Of a DNA stretch of 7,194 nucleotides, positions 1-5,294 are shown in pieces. Each line of letters opens with the position of its first letter. The first letter of the stretch is position 1. The notes under the pieces are model-generated. The model did no database searches. It was not told where the DNA came from and saw only the letters and a list, made by a program, of their open reading frames with translations. This stretch comes from CAZTAK01 sp964611585 (GTDB taxonomy: Bacteria; Pseudomonadota; Alphaproteobacteria; SHVP01): assembly GCA_964611585.1 (NCBI GenBank), contig CAZTAK010000097.1, forward strand, positions 1-7,194. The letters are read 5' to 3'. A program made the position numbers and the translations under genes.

Positions 1-108
1 AACGTCATCCGTAAGGTAAAGTAATGTTTTTTGCGCCATTGCCGGAACCGATCCGACGATGCCCAAACTCAGCGCCGCAACCGCGACGGTCGATACCAGC
101 CTTTTCAT
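1..108 (-). CDS. Exported protein of unknown function, N-terminal 36 residues only (cut by window edge)
   Basis: Only the first 36 codons lie in the window. They encode a classic Sec signal peptide: a basic start (MKR), a hydrophobic core rich in Val, Ala and Leu (about residues 4-23), and an A-M-A cleavage site before residue 26 (Gln). The mature part begins QKTLLYLTDD. The ATG at 106-108 (complement) is preceded by a strong GGGAGG Shine-Dalgarno at 115-120, which fixes the start. The mature end is too short to name a family. A periplasmic substrate-binding protein is possible but is a guess. The gene lies 140 bases beyond the Rieske ferredoxin on the same strand, and a promoter-like hexamer lies between them, so it may be transcribed separately. 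Confidence 0.75.
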   Translation of the reverse strand, partial: MKRLVSTVAVAALSLGIVGSVPAMAQKTLLYLTDDV

Positions 109-182
109 AACCGTCCTCCCCGGTGACTCTATTATTCAGTCCCCCGAAAATCAGCCGCCACTGTCCCGAACAAGTCCACCAG

Positions 183-188
183 TGTCAA
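183..188 (-). promoter_or_regulatory. Possible -35 hexamer upstream of the exported-protein gene
   Basis: The minus strand carries a perfect TTGACA here, 75 bases upstream of the ATG at 108. With a 17-base spacer the -10 position would read GACAGT, a poor match to TATAAT. A CACTG/CAGTG dyad (159-163 with 180-184) overlaps the hexamer and could be an operator. The call rests on the hexamer alone. Confidence 0.22.
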
Positions 189-248
189 GCGGGAACCCAG
201 TTTCCGATTTCAAGGTGGGACCCGGCGCCGTGAACCCGAACGCGCCGC

Positions 249-578
249 TCAGTCCTCGTCGGTAAGGATTTCCGCGAAATCCGCGTACAAAACGCCACCT
301 TCGACCTTGACCGGGTACTTCAGCAGATCGACCTCGGCATTGCCGGTCGATTCGCCGGTGCGCATGTCCCACTGCCATAGGTGGAATGAGCACGTCACAG
401 TTGCCCCATCGCAAAATCCGGTTGAAAGCGGTTCTTCCATATGAGGGCAGCGCAGCGGATAGACGAAACACTCGTCACCTGTGCGTGTCACGACCACGGC
501 AACGCCGTCGATGTCGAGTTCGACCAGGGCGTTTTCGCCGATGTCGCCCGAGGCACATAGTTTTTTCCACGCACTCAT
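249..578 (-). CDS. Rieske-type [2Fe-2S] ferredoxin, TmoC-like
   Basis: This 109-residue soluble protein is a single Rieske domain. The cluster ligands are all present as C44-x-H46, then sixteen residues, then C63-x2-H66, in the contexts CPHMEEPL and CSFHLWQWD. The HLWQ/HLWT context and the length of about 110 residues resemble ferredoxin components of multicomponent oxygenases such as toluene monooxygenase TmoC. Such proteins carry single electrons from a flavin reductase to the oxygenase. The ATG at 576-578 follows a GGGGGGAG Shine-Dalgarno. An alternative frame of the upstream reductase region ends in TGA at 575-577, overlapping this ATG, which hints at translational coupling. The gene is intact although the reductase and oxygenase sequences upstream are broken, so it may lack its natural partners or serve another oxygenase. 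Confidence 0.88.
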   Translation of the reverse strand: MSAWKKLCASGDIGENALVELDIDGVAVVVTRTGDECFVYPLRCPHMEEPLSTGFCDGATVTCSFHLWQWDMRTGESTGNAEVDLLKYPVKVEGGVLYADFAEILTDED

Positions 579-642
579 ACGATCTCCCCCCGGAAAGCCG
601 GTTTCTTTTTCTTGAATACGGCTTCGTCTTCAAGCCCCGAAC

Positions 643-1402
643 TCAACTGAACCTGTCGAACCGGATTCGCGCGGGCGGTATCCGGGCCTCCGTCACCAGC
701 GAGCGAAGGCCGGCATCGACCATCGGCGGTGGCCCGGCCATATAAACAAGTGCATCGCCGAAGGCGCCGGCCTGCTCGCGGAGCGCGGCCTCGTGCACCA
801 GACCCTCGGAAAACCGGATCGCCGGCCATTGCGCCGTTACGGCGGACGGGGCCACTTCGTCGGACAGCACGACCGTGAGCCTCACACTGTCTTCGAATTC
901 GGCGGCAAGAACGGCGAGCTGGTCCATGCCATAGAGATCGTCCGCCGTGCGCACGCCGAAAAAGATGTGACCAGCATGACGCGCGAGGTGGCCACACGCC
1001 TGCTCCCGCGCCAGAATCGAGAGCATCGGGCCGAGCCCCGACCCGCCCGCGACCACCAGAAGGTCGTGGGCGTCCCCGGGCTCGAAGGTGGCCTTGCCCA
1101 GCGGCCCGGACAAGCGCACCGCCGCGCCCGATATGTCCACCCCCAGCCACGCCGACAGCGCCCCGCCGGGTATCCGCTTGACCGTGAAGGTGACGCGCCG
1201 CGCCGGCCGTTCGAATGTCGCCATCGACAGCGCGCGCGCCATCGACGCCTTCCACTTCGAGCAGCATGAACTGCCCCGCCTCATAGCTAATGTCCCGGTC
1301 GAGACCAATCTCGAGTTTCACGACGTTGTGGTTGAGTGGAGAGACGCCCGCGACACGGCCCGCAAAGTGATCCGGCGCGTCGGCAAGTTCGGCCACCCGG
1401 CA
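643..1402 (-). pseudogene. Flavin (FAD/NAD(P)H) oxidoreductase of an oxygenase electron chain, frameshifted
   Basis: The two domains of a ferredoxin-NADP reductase-type electron-transfer protein are readable, but in different frames. From about 1402 to 1240 one frame gives the start of the FAD-binding barrel (HFAGRVAGVSPLNHNVV, then YEAGQFMLLEVEG). At the GC run around 1230-1239 the reading moves to a second frame, which gives LSMATFERPARRVTF (the FAD-binding R-x-x-S region). The NAD(P)-binding part follows with GGSGLGPMLS, HIFFGVRTADDLY and VYMAGPPPM, ending RIRFDRFS with TGA at 643-645. The N-terminal plant-type ferredoxin domain common in this family is absent and oxygenase-like sequence stands in its place. 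The reductase would pass electrons to the neighbouring Rieske ferredoxin. The longest continuous open stretch in the NAD frame begins at 1308, but its first residues are not homologous sequence, so it is not a true start. Decay and sequencing error cannot be separated here. Confidence 0.78.
1230..1239 (-). repeat. (GC)5 tract at the reductase frameshift
   Basis: This ten-base alternating GC run lies exactly where the reductase reading changes frame. Adding one GC unit gives a continuous GVDGARALSMATFERP, which matches the R-x-Y/L-S-M-A flavin-binding pattern expected there. Slippage in the run is the simplest explanation. Confidence 0.6.
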
Positions 1403-1624
1403 CGGATACCAGAGGCTGGCCGGCAAGATCGAAGGTGCGAAAATCGAAGGCCTTGGCGAGCTCGCTTTCGTGGCAGGCGAGCTGCCATGTCTTGCCGAAT
1501 ATGTGACGCTTTTCGTCCTCGCACACGGTCTCGTCGGAATAGACCAGGCCGGAGACAAAATGGCTCGCGGGAAGGTCGGGTCCGGATTCTCAGGCGCGCG
1601 CAGATCTTGCAGACATAGTGGCAT
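1401..1624 (-). pseudogene. N-terminal remnant of a ring-hydroxylating oxygenase alpha subunit
   Basis: In the frame running 1589 to 1401 the translation gives LPASHFVSGLVYSDETV, then HIFGKTWQLACHESELA, then DFRTFDLAGQPLV. This is the pattern that precedes the Rieske cluster in aromatic ring-hydroxylating oxygenase alpha subunits (a charged helix, IFGxxW, HESE, GDFRT, AGxPL). The expected C-x-H and C-x2-H cluster and the whole mononuclear-iron catalytic domain are missing. The reading passes within a few bases into reductase sequence. A likely start is the ATG at 1622-1624 after a GAGGGGG motif. From it MPLCLQDLRAPENPDP is read in a different frame from the homologous part, so at least one more frameshift is needed near 1590. 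I read it as the head of a deleted oxygenase gene. Confidence 0.65.
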
Positions 1625-1723
1625 CCCCCTCGGATTTTCGGCGCAGAGCCTACGGCATGGCCGGACCCGAATCCAGCATCGCCGGGCGCGTTAGCGTTCG
1701 GGGATGCCGAGGCGGTCCAGCCG

Positions 1724-2347
1724 CTAGGCAAATACCTCGATCCGGTCCTGGCCAAAGAACGGCTCGCCCCGGACCACCAGCGTTGGCACGCCCCAGTGAC
1801 CGGCAGCCTCGAGCGCCGCGGCATTCGCCGCAATGGCGGCGTCCAGCGCCGCTTCGTCGGCGGTGATTTCGGCTTCAAGCTCAGCGAGGTCGAGGCCGGC
1901 ATCTGTGGCAGCGCCGGCGAGGTGATCCGCCTGGTCCCAGCCCTTGGTCCCGCCCGACCACAAGAGGTGTGCAACCACCGCCGCAAACGCAAACCCCTTG
2001 CCATGGCGCTCGGCCGCCGCCCCCAGCCGCGACAGCCGGTAGATGTATGGTTGATCGTCGACCGGACGACGCGGCCGGTCGCTGCGGAATATCACCGGGT
2101 CCGGATCGGGGCGCGAAAAGGGGACCCCCAGCCAGTCCGCGACTCTTAGCGCATCGCTTGCGTTGTATGCGTTGCGGATGGCAGGCAGACCCTCGAAATA
2201 GTCAGGCTCGCGGAGTGCCAGCGGCAGAATTACCCGAAAGCGGATAGCAATCTCGAAACGCTGCGCCAGCGCCGCGATGCGCCCTTGCGCGAGATAGCAA
2301 TAAGGGCTTCGAAACGACCAGTAGAGATCGACCGGTTCGCCCGACAT
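1724..2347 (-). CDS. 2-hydroxychromene-2-carboxylate isomerase-like protein (DsbA/kappa-GST fold), C-terminus cut by a TAG
   Basis: This 207-residue protein has the thioredoxin-fold layout of NahD-type isomerases. The N-terminal strand runs into S14-P15-Y16-C17, where the serine corresponds to the glutathione-activating Ser of the family. A helical insert with WDQADHLA follows, then the cis-proline motif W185-G-V-P-T and finally FFGQDRI at 197-203. Family members use glutathione to isomerise 2-hydroxychromene-2-carboxylate in naphthalene-type degradation, and the substrate here is unproven. The ATG at 2345-2347 follows AGAGGAG at a good distance. The frame stops at TAG (1724-1726), but RLDRLGIPER continues in frame to TAA at 1691-1693. 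Homologs usually have Trp at or near the TAG position, so a TGG-to-TAG change is likely. The loss of about eleven residues may be tolerated. It heads the oxygenase remnant operon, about 67 bases upstream of it. Confidence 0.82.
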   Translation of the reverse strand: MSGEPVDLYWSFRSPYCYLAQGRIAALAQRFEIAIRFRVILPLALREPDYFEGLPAIRNAYNASDALRVADWLGVPFSRPDPDPVIFRSDRPRRPVDDQPYIYRLSRLGAAAERHGKGFAFAAVVAHLLWSGGTKGWDQADHLAGAATDAGLDLAELEAEITADEAALDAAIAANAAALEAAGHWGVPTLVVRGEPFFGQDRIEVFA

Positions 2348-2463
2348 GCGCGTACTCCTCTGCTGACCGGGGCGCCAGGACGATGAGCGCCGCTCGCGGC
2401 GGCCCGAGACGCGATCCTCGACGAGGCGCCGACCGGTGGCAAGGGCCCCGGCGGCGGCGTTCC

Positions 2464-2498
2464 GGCAAAGAGAAACGGCGGCCCGGGGGCCGCCGTTT
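2464..2498 (-). terminator. Rho-independent terminator after the H1-like gene
   Basis: A perfect 12-base-pair stem, AAACGGCGGCCC with GGGCCGCCGTTT, spans 2473-2498 around two central bases. Read on the minus strand it runs into the T-rich tail TTTCTCTTT, as an intrinsic terminator should. It lies 113 bases past the stop of the H1-like gene and 117 bases before the isomerase start, separating two transcription units. The plus-strand side has little T tract. Confidence 0.75.
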
Positions 2499-2610
2499 CC
2501 GTCAGGTTAAGCACAGTATCGCTACATCGTTCGGCGTTGCCCGAAACGGTCGTAAACCACCAGGGTCGAGACCGGAACGGTCGCGGCCTTCGCCGATGCG
2601 GCGGTGCGCG

Positions 2611-2960
2611 TTACTTTTTTTTCGCAACGCGCCTCGTGGTCTTGCGCCGCGTGGCCTTGCGGGCCGTGGTCTTCCGCTTGACGGCCTTGCGAGCCGGCTT
2701 CCTACGCGCTGTGGTCTTCCGCTTGACGGCNNNNNNNNNNNNNNNNNNNNNNNNNNNNNNNNNNNNNNNNNNNNNNNNNNNNNNNNNNNNNNNNNNNNNN
2801 NNNNNNNNNNNNNNNNNNNNNNNNNNNNNNTCTTGCGAGCCGCTGGCTTCTTGCGGGCCGTTGTCTTCCGCTTGACGGTCTTGCGGCGGGTAGTCTTGCG
2901 GGCCGCCGGTTTCCGCTTTACCGCCTTGCGGGCCGCCGCCAACTCAACAACTTTCGCCAT
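2611..2960 (-). CDS. Histone H1-like Ala/Lys/Arg-rich repetitive DNA-binding protein, interrupted by the assembly gap
   Basis: The start is the ATG at 2958-2960, preceded by AGGAGG six bases away, which excludes the upstream ATG at 2984. The first 43 residues run MAKVVELAAARKAV and then alternate KRKPAARK, TTRRK and KRKTTARKKPAARK. Beyond the gap the sequence AVKRKTTAR, RKPARK, AVKRKTTARKATRRK continues in frame to RRVAKKK and TAA (2611-2613). The protein is almost wholly Ala, Lys, Arg, Thr, Val and Pro, with a 15-16-residue unit; at DNA level GTGGTCTTCCGCTTGACGGC recurs at 2666 and 2711, 45 bases apart. Such proteins resemble the eukaryotic H1 tail and bacterial AlgP/HctB/BpH1-type proteins, which bind nucleoid DNA without sequence specificity. 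With 100 Ns the two halves are out of frame, so the true gap length must leave remainder 2 on division by 3. The full protein length is unknown. Confidence 0.85.
2731..2830. other. Assembly gap of exactly 100 N
   Basis: The run is exactly 100 N, a conventional placeholder for a scaffold gap of unknown size. It falls in the tandem repeats of the H1-like gene, where short reads commonly fail to assemble. Frame and repeat period favour a true length near 41 or 86 bases, or those plus multiples of 45, allowing for 15- and 16-residue unit variants. Confidence 0.97.
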
Positions 2961-2992
2961 AGGAACCCTCCTAGTCATGGCCACGATACTTA

Positions 2993-3048
2993 AATGGTCG
3001 GATGATCCATTAGATGAAACGACTTACAAGGTTTAGATTTTACTAAAC
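2993..3048 (-). promoter_or_regulatory. AT-rich upstream region of the H1-like gene with two dyads
   Basis: The stretch just upstream of the H1-like gene is much richer in A and T than its surroundings. It holds two perfect dyads: AATGG-9-CCATT at 2993-3011 and GTTTAG-6-CTAAAC at 3031-3048. They lie about 33-51 and 71-88 bases upstream of the ATG, where operators or core promoter elements would be expected. No clean -35/-10 pair stands out, so the transcription start is unassigned. Confidence 0.35.
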
Positions 3049-3060
3049 TAGCGTGAAATA

Positions 3061-3826
3061 GTCACGGCGAGTGCAACAGCATTGGCCAGTCCTCGGTGGC
3101 TACGCTAACGCCCGAGTCCTTTAGCTGTAAGTAGTGTTTCGCGACCCAAAGTAATTTTCGTCTTGAGCCGCCCGAACCTCTGGCGCTTGGATCCCTAACC
3201 GTCAAAACGAATCCGATGCCACGCAAAATGAATACGTCCGCTCGTTGGGACCGGGGCCGACGGATACTGTCGTGTCATGGGCGGCAACAGGTCTGAGCCT
3301 CACCAGTAGCCGATTCGTTTTCACGCCACCCAAATGAAGATCAATAAACCATATTATTTTCAATGCGTTAATAACTGCAATCGAACGCGGATAATGCGCC
3401 GGACCCGGACTCGACACTGGCACCGGACCAGAAACGCCACCCGCCGCCGCCGGTGCCGATCGGAATGCGGCGACGTCGGCACGCGAGTCTGCTGCGCTGC
3501 CGCGGGAACAACAACGAGCCCGCGCACCGTCGGCGACATGCAATTCAGCGAGCACACCTGCGCCGAATCAGGCGCACTTCGTTCTTCGTGCACTGCAACA
3601 CAGTCTTTTATTGGGTGAGTCGTATTTGCAACACTTCGAAACTTTTTTTGTACACCGGCGTGGAATCGAAAATCGAGTCGCAATGGTGGCGCGTCAATCG
3701 CAAATGACCGTCGCCGTTCGAATCGGCTTCATCTTTTGAATCTTTGCGCGTTTGCATCGGGCCGGCGTTGCACCGGAAACCGAATTCACATCGCCAACGA
3801 TTGCGGATCGCGTTCCGCCGCAATTT
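3061..3826. other. Long stretch without a convincing gene; GANTC-dense
   Basis: No frame here shows a recognisable domain, a good ribosome binding site or a plausible amino acid mix. Open frames such as 3334-3618 (plus) and 3202-3555 (minus) are Arg- and Cys-heavy and lack Shine-Dalgarno signals. I see no tRNA, rRNA or CRISPR array. The region does contain eleven GANTC sites between 3114 and 3742, a 13-base inverted repeat pair (3201-3213 and 3312-3324, one mismatch), competing hairpins at 3419-3482, a TGCAACAC direct repeat (3594 and 3627), and a run of seven T at 3643-3649. It may be regulatory, or eroded former coding sequence. Confidence 0.6.
3201..3324. repeat. Inverted repeat pair, 13 bases with one mismatch, 98 bases apart
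   Basis: GTCAAAACGAATC at 3201-3213 is matched by GATTCGTTTTCAC at 3312-3324, whose reverse complement differs at one base. Ten bases are perfectly paired. I see no target-site duplication at the ends and no coding capacity inside, so a miniature transposable element is only one possibility; a chance match is not excluded. Confidence 0.35.
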
Positions 3827-3973
3827 GGATGCGCGCACGTAGCTGCCGCGCAAGGTGCTGTCGAGCATTCCGAACATGCGTCCGTGCGCGCGCAGCTCCG
3901 TGTGTTCGTTGTAGACGTCGAGAACCTTGCGGATAAACCCGTAACCTTCGTCCGGGTACTTGAAGTTCTCGAC
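3827..3973 (-). pseudogene. Unidentified protein fragment (49 codons), possibly the C-terminal part of an S9-type peptidase
   Basis: Directly after the TGA at 3974-3976, and in the same frame as the dehydrogenase stub, 49 codons read like genuine protein: VENFKYPDEGYGFIRKVLDVY, then NEHTELRAHGRMFGMLDSTL. The frame stays open further, to 3608, but past about 3827 the composition looks random. YPDEGYGF resembles the YPDEGHGF motif that carries the catalytic His of S9 prolyl-oligopeptidase-like hydrolases, with Tyr in place of His. That is a weak pattern match and the identity is uncertain. There is no start codon with a ribosome binding site at its head, so it is probably not expressed as an independent protein. 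Confidence 0.35.
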
Positions 3974-4162
3974 TCAGGCGCAGCCCTCGCCGCCGATGGC
4001 GCGGGCATCGACCGCGGTCTTTTCCTGCTCGCCCCCATCGCGCGCCGCCGTGACGGTCACTTTCGCGCCCGCTCCCACCAGCGGGAACGCCATGGCGCGG
4101 CCGAGACCGCGCCCGCCGCCGGTAATCATCACGATTTTGCCCCGGATTGCCGGATCGGCCAT
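3974..4162 (-). pseudogene. Short-chain dehydrogenase/reductase, truncated after 62 residues
   Basis: The ATG at 4160-4162 follows a G-rich Shine-Dalgarno (GAGGGGGGG) and opens a typical SDR N-terminus: IRGKIVMITGGGRGLGRAMA with the TGxxxGxG cofactor-binding loop at about residues 14-21, then GAGAKVTVTAARDGGEQEK and AIGGEGCA. The frame then stops at TGA (3974-3976). SDR enzymes are normally about 250 residues, so the NAG region, the S-Y-K catalytic set and the rest are gone. What follows in the same frame is not SDR sequence, which points to a deletion or rearrangement breakpoint near 3974 rather than a simple nonsense mutation. It is divergently oriented from the DUF427 gene, with 193 bases between the two starts. 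Confidence 0.75.
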
Positions 4163-4221
4163 CGATACCCCCCCTCGCCTTTCGGTCCCCGCCGGCGCCT
4201 CTCGCGCTTGTCGGGCGCCCG

Positions 4222-4317
4222 TTACGGGGCCAGGTCCTGGGCCGGCAACACGCGGTCCCAGTCCACGAACACGTGAAGGATCGCCTCTTGCCGCAGCGGC
4301 GCCGCGGCTGTCACCAT
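4222..4317 (-). CDS. Possible small ORF of 31 residues upstream of the SDR stub
   Basis: An ATG-to-TAA frame encodes MVTAAAPLRQEAILHVFVDW followed by DRVLPAQDLAP. The amino acid mix looks more natural than neighbouring shadow frames and the ORF lies 59 bases upstream of the SDR start on the same strand. The ribosome binding site is poor (GGGAAA, about 14 bases away) and nothing in it is recognisable. It could be a leader peptide, a gene remnant or chance. Confidence 0.18.
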   Translation of the reverse strand: MVTAAAPLRQEAILHVFVDWDRVLPAQDLAP

Positions 4318-4355
4318 GACCGCAATCGAGATTTCCCGATGCGGAAGGAGCCACC

Positions 4356-5180
4356 ATGACCGAGGTTCGGGAAGCACCGCTCGAGGTCAAGAGTTACGGC
4401 ATCCTCAAACCCGATTCCGGGGACGAATACGTCATCGTCATCGAAAACAGCCCGCGGCGGGTGCGGGTCGCGTTCAACGGCGAGACCGTCGCCGATTCGA
4501 CGCGCATGAAAATGATGCACGAAACGCGGCACCTGCCGATTTACTATTTTCCGGCCGAAGACGTCGGCGCAGAATTCCTCAGGCGTACCGATCACACCAG
4601 CCATTGCCCGCATAAGGGTGATGCCTCGTACTGGTCGGTAACGGTGGTCGGCCGCACCGCCAAAAACGCGGTCTGGGCGTACGAGGACCCGATTGACAGT
4701 GTCCCCGGCCTCAGGGGGCTGATGGCGTTCTATTGGGGCAAGATGGACCACTGGTATGAAGAAGACGAAGAAATCTTCATCCACCCCCGCGATCCCTACA
4801 AGCGTATCGACACCATGCCGCCCTCGCGCCTGGTGCAAGTCCGGCTCGGCGGCGAGATCGTCGCCGACACCCGGCGGGCGAGCTTTCTGTTCGAGACCGG
4901 GATGCCGACGCGCTATTACATTCCACGTGAGGATGTGCGCGCGGACCTGCTGAGTCCGAGCCCCCTGCGCACCGGCTGCCCCTACAAGGGGACCGCGAGC
5001 TATGATTCGGTAACGGTCGGCGGAAAGACGTTCGAGAATATCGTCTGGTTCTACCCGGACCCGATCGCCGAGTGCCCCAAAATCAAAGACCTTTTGTGTT
5101 TCTTCAATGAGAAGGTGGAGGCGATTCTGGTGGACGGCGAGGAAATTCCCAAAGTGCCGAGCCCCTGGTCGGACGACTGA
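4356..5180 (+). CDS. Tandem DUF427 domain protein
   Basis: This 274-residue soluble protein carries two copies of the DUF427 domain. Copy one (about 35-130) has RVAFNGETVADST, ETRHLPIYYFPAEDV, CPHKGDASYWSV (C84) and NAVWAYEDPI. Copy two (about 155-250) has VRLGGEIVADT, ETGMPTRYYIPREDV, CPYKGTASYDSV (C208) and NIVWFYPDPI. Family members are small beta-barrel proteins found singly or doubled, and their biochemical role is not established. Conservation of the ET-x3-P-x-YY and CPxKG motifs in both copies suggests both are under selection; copy two has Asp where copy one has the typical Trp (SYD versus SYW). The ATG follows GGAAGGAG closely. No signal peptide or membrane segment is visible. It is followed on the same strand by the lyase-family gene 114 bases on, so the two may be co-transcribed. 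Confidence 0.92.
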   Translation: MTEVREAPLEVKSYGILKPDSGDEYVIVIENSPRRVRVAFNGETVADSTRMKMMHETRHLPIYYFPAEDVGAEFLRRTDHTSHCPHKGDASYWSVTVVGRTAKNAVWAYEDPIDSVPGLRGLMAFYWGKMDHWYEEDEEIFIHPRDPYKRIDTMPPSRLVQVRLGGEIVADTRRASFLFETGMPTRYYIPREDVRADLLSPSPLRTGCPYKGTASYDSVTVGGKTFENIVWFYPDPIAECPKIKDLLCFFNEKVEAILVDGEEIPKVPSPWSDD

Positions 5181-5220
5181 AGGACGGGGCCGCGCGCCCG
5201 GCAACAGGGCGGCGTTCGGG

Positions 5221-5261
5221 GACAGTGCTTGCACGGTGGGGCCCTGGCGTCCCACACTGTC
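5221..5261 (+). promoter_or_regulatory. Bulged hairpin in the leader of the lyase-family gene
   Basis: Between the DUF427 and lyase-family genes, GACAGT (5221-5226) can pair with ACTGTC (5256-5261) and GTGGG (5236-5240) with CCCAC (5251-5255). This gives a two-part stem with a nine-base bulge and a ten-base loop. It is followed by the AT-rich GCAAATAAATCC, but no clear U tract. It ends 33 bases before the ATG, so it could be a weak terminator or a leader element. Confidence 0.25.
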
Positions 5262-5294
5262 GCAAATAAATCCGTTTTGTGAGGAGACCCCGTC

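Noticed and set aside
793..1618. Plus-strand open frames opposite the reductase
   Set aside because: Arg-rich, low-complexity translations without motifs or ribosome binding sites; shadows of the minus-strand reductase.
575..1624. Single continuous 349-codon open frame on the minus strand as one gene
   Set aside because: Only parts of this frame are homologous (about 1240-1402 and perhaps the last 22 codons). The oxygenase-like and NAD-binding parts are in other frames, so the uninterrupted frame is not the real protein.
1605..1625. HYVCKICAR reading as a rubredoxin-like metal site
   Set aside because: The C-x2-C pair appears in only one frame for a few codons, with no second pair and no supporting fold; probably coincidental.
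2961..2984. Upstream ATG at 2984 as the start of the H1-like protein
   Set aside because: The AGGAGG lies between this ATG and the one at 2960, at ideal spacing for the latter, so the shorter start is preferred.
2383..3036. Plus-strand open frame of 217 codons running through the gap
   Set aside because: It is the reverse of the H1-like repeats and contains the Ns. The minus-strand reading has a strong Shine-Dalgarno, a typical composition and a terminator.
3334..3618. Arg/Cys-rich plus-strand frame of 94 codons
   Set aside because: No Shine-Dalgarno, no recognisable domain, and a composition typical of chance frames; the cysteines are not in a known metal-binding spacing.
3061..3826. CRISPR array, tRNA gene or replication origin in the gene-poor stretch
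   Set aside because: No regularly spaced repeats of 20 bases or more, no cloverleaf-like segment and no DnaA-box cluster could be found by eye.
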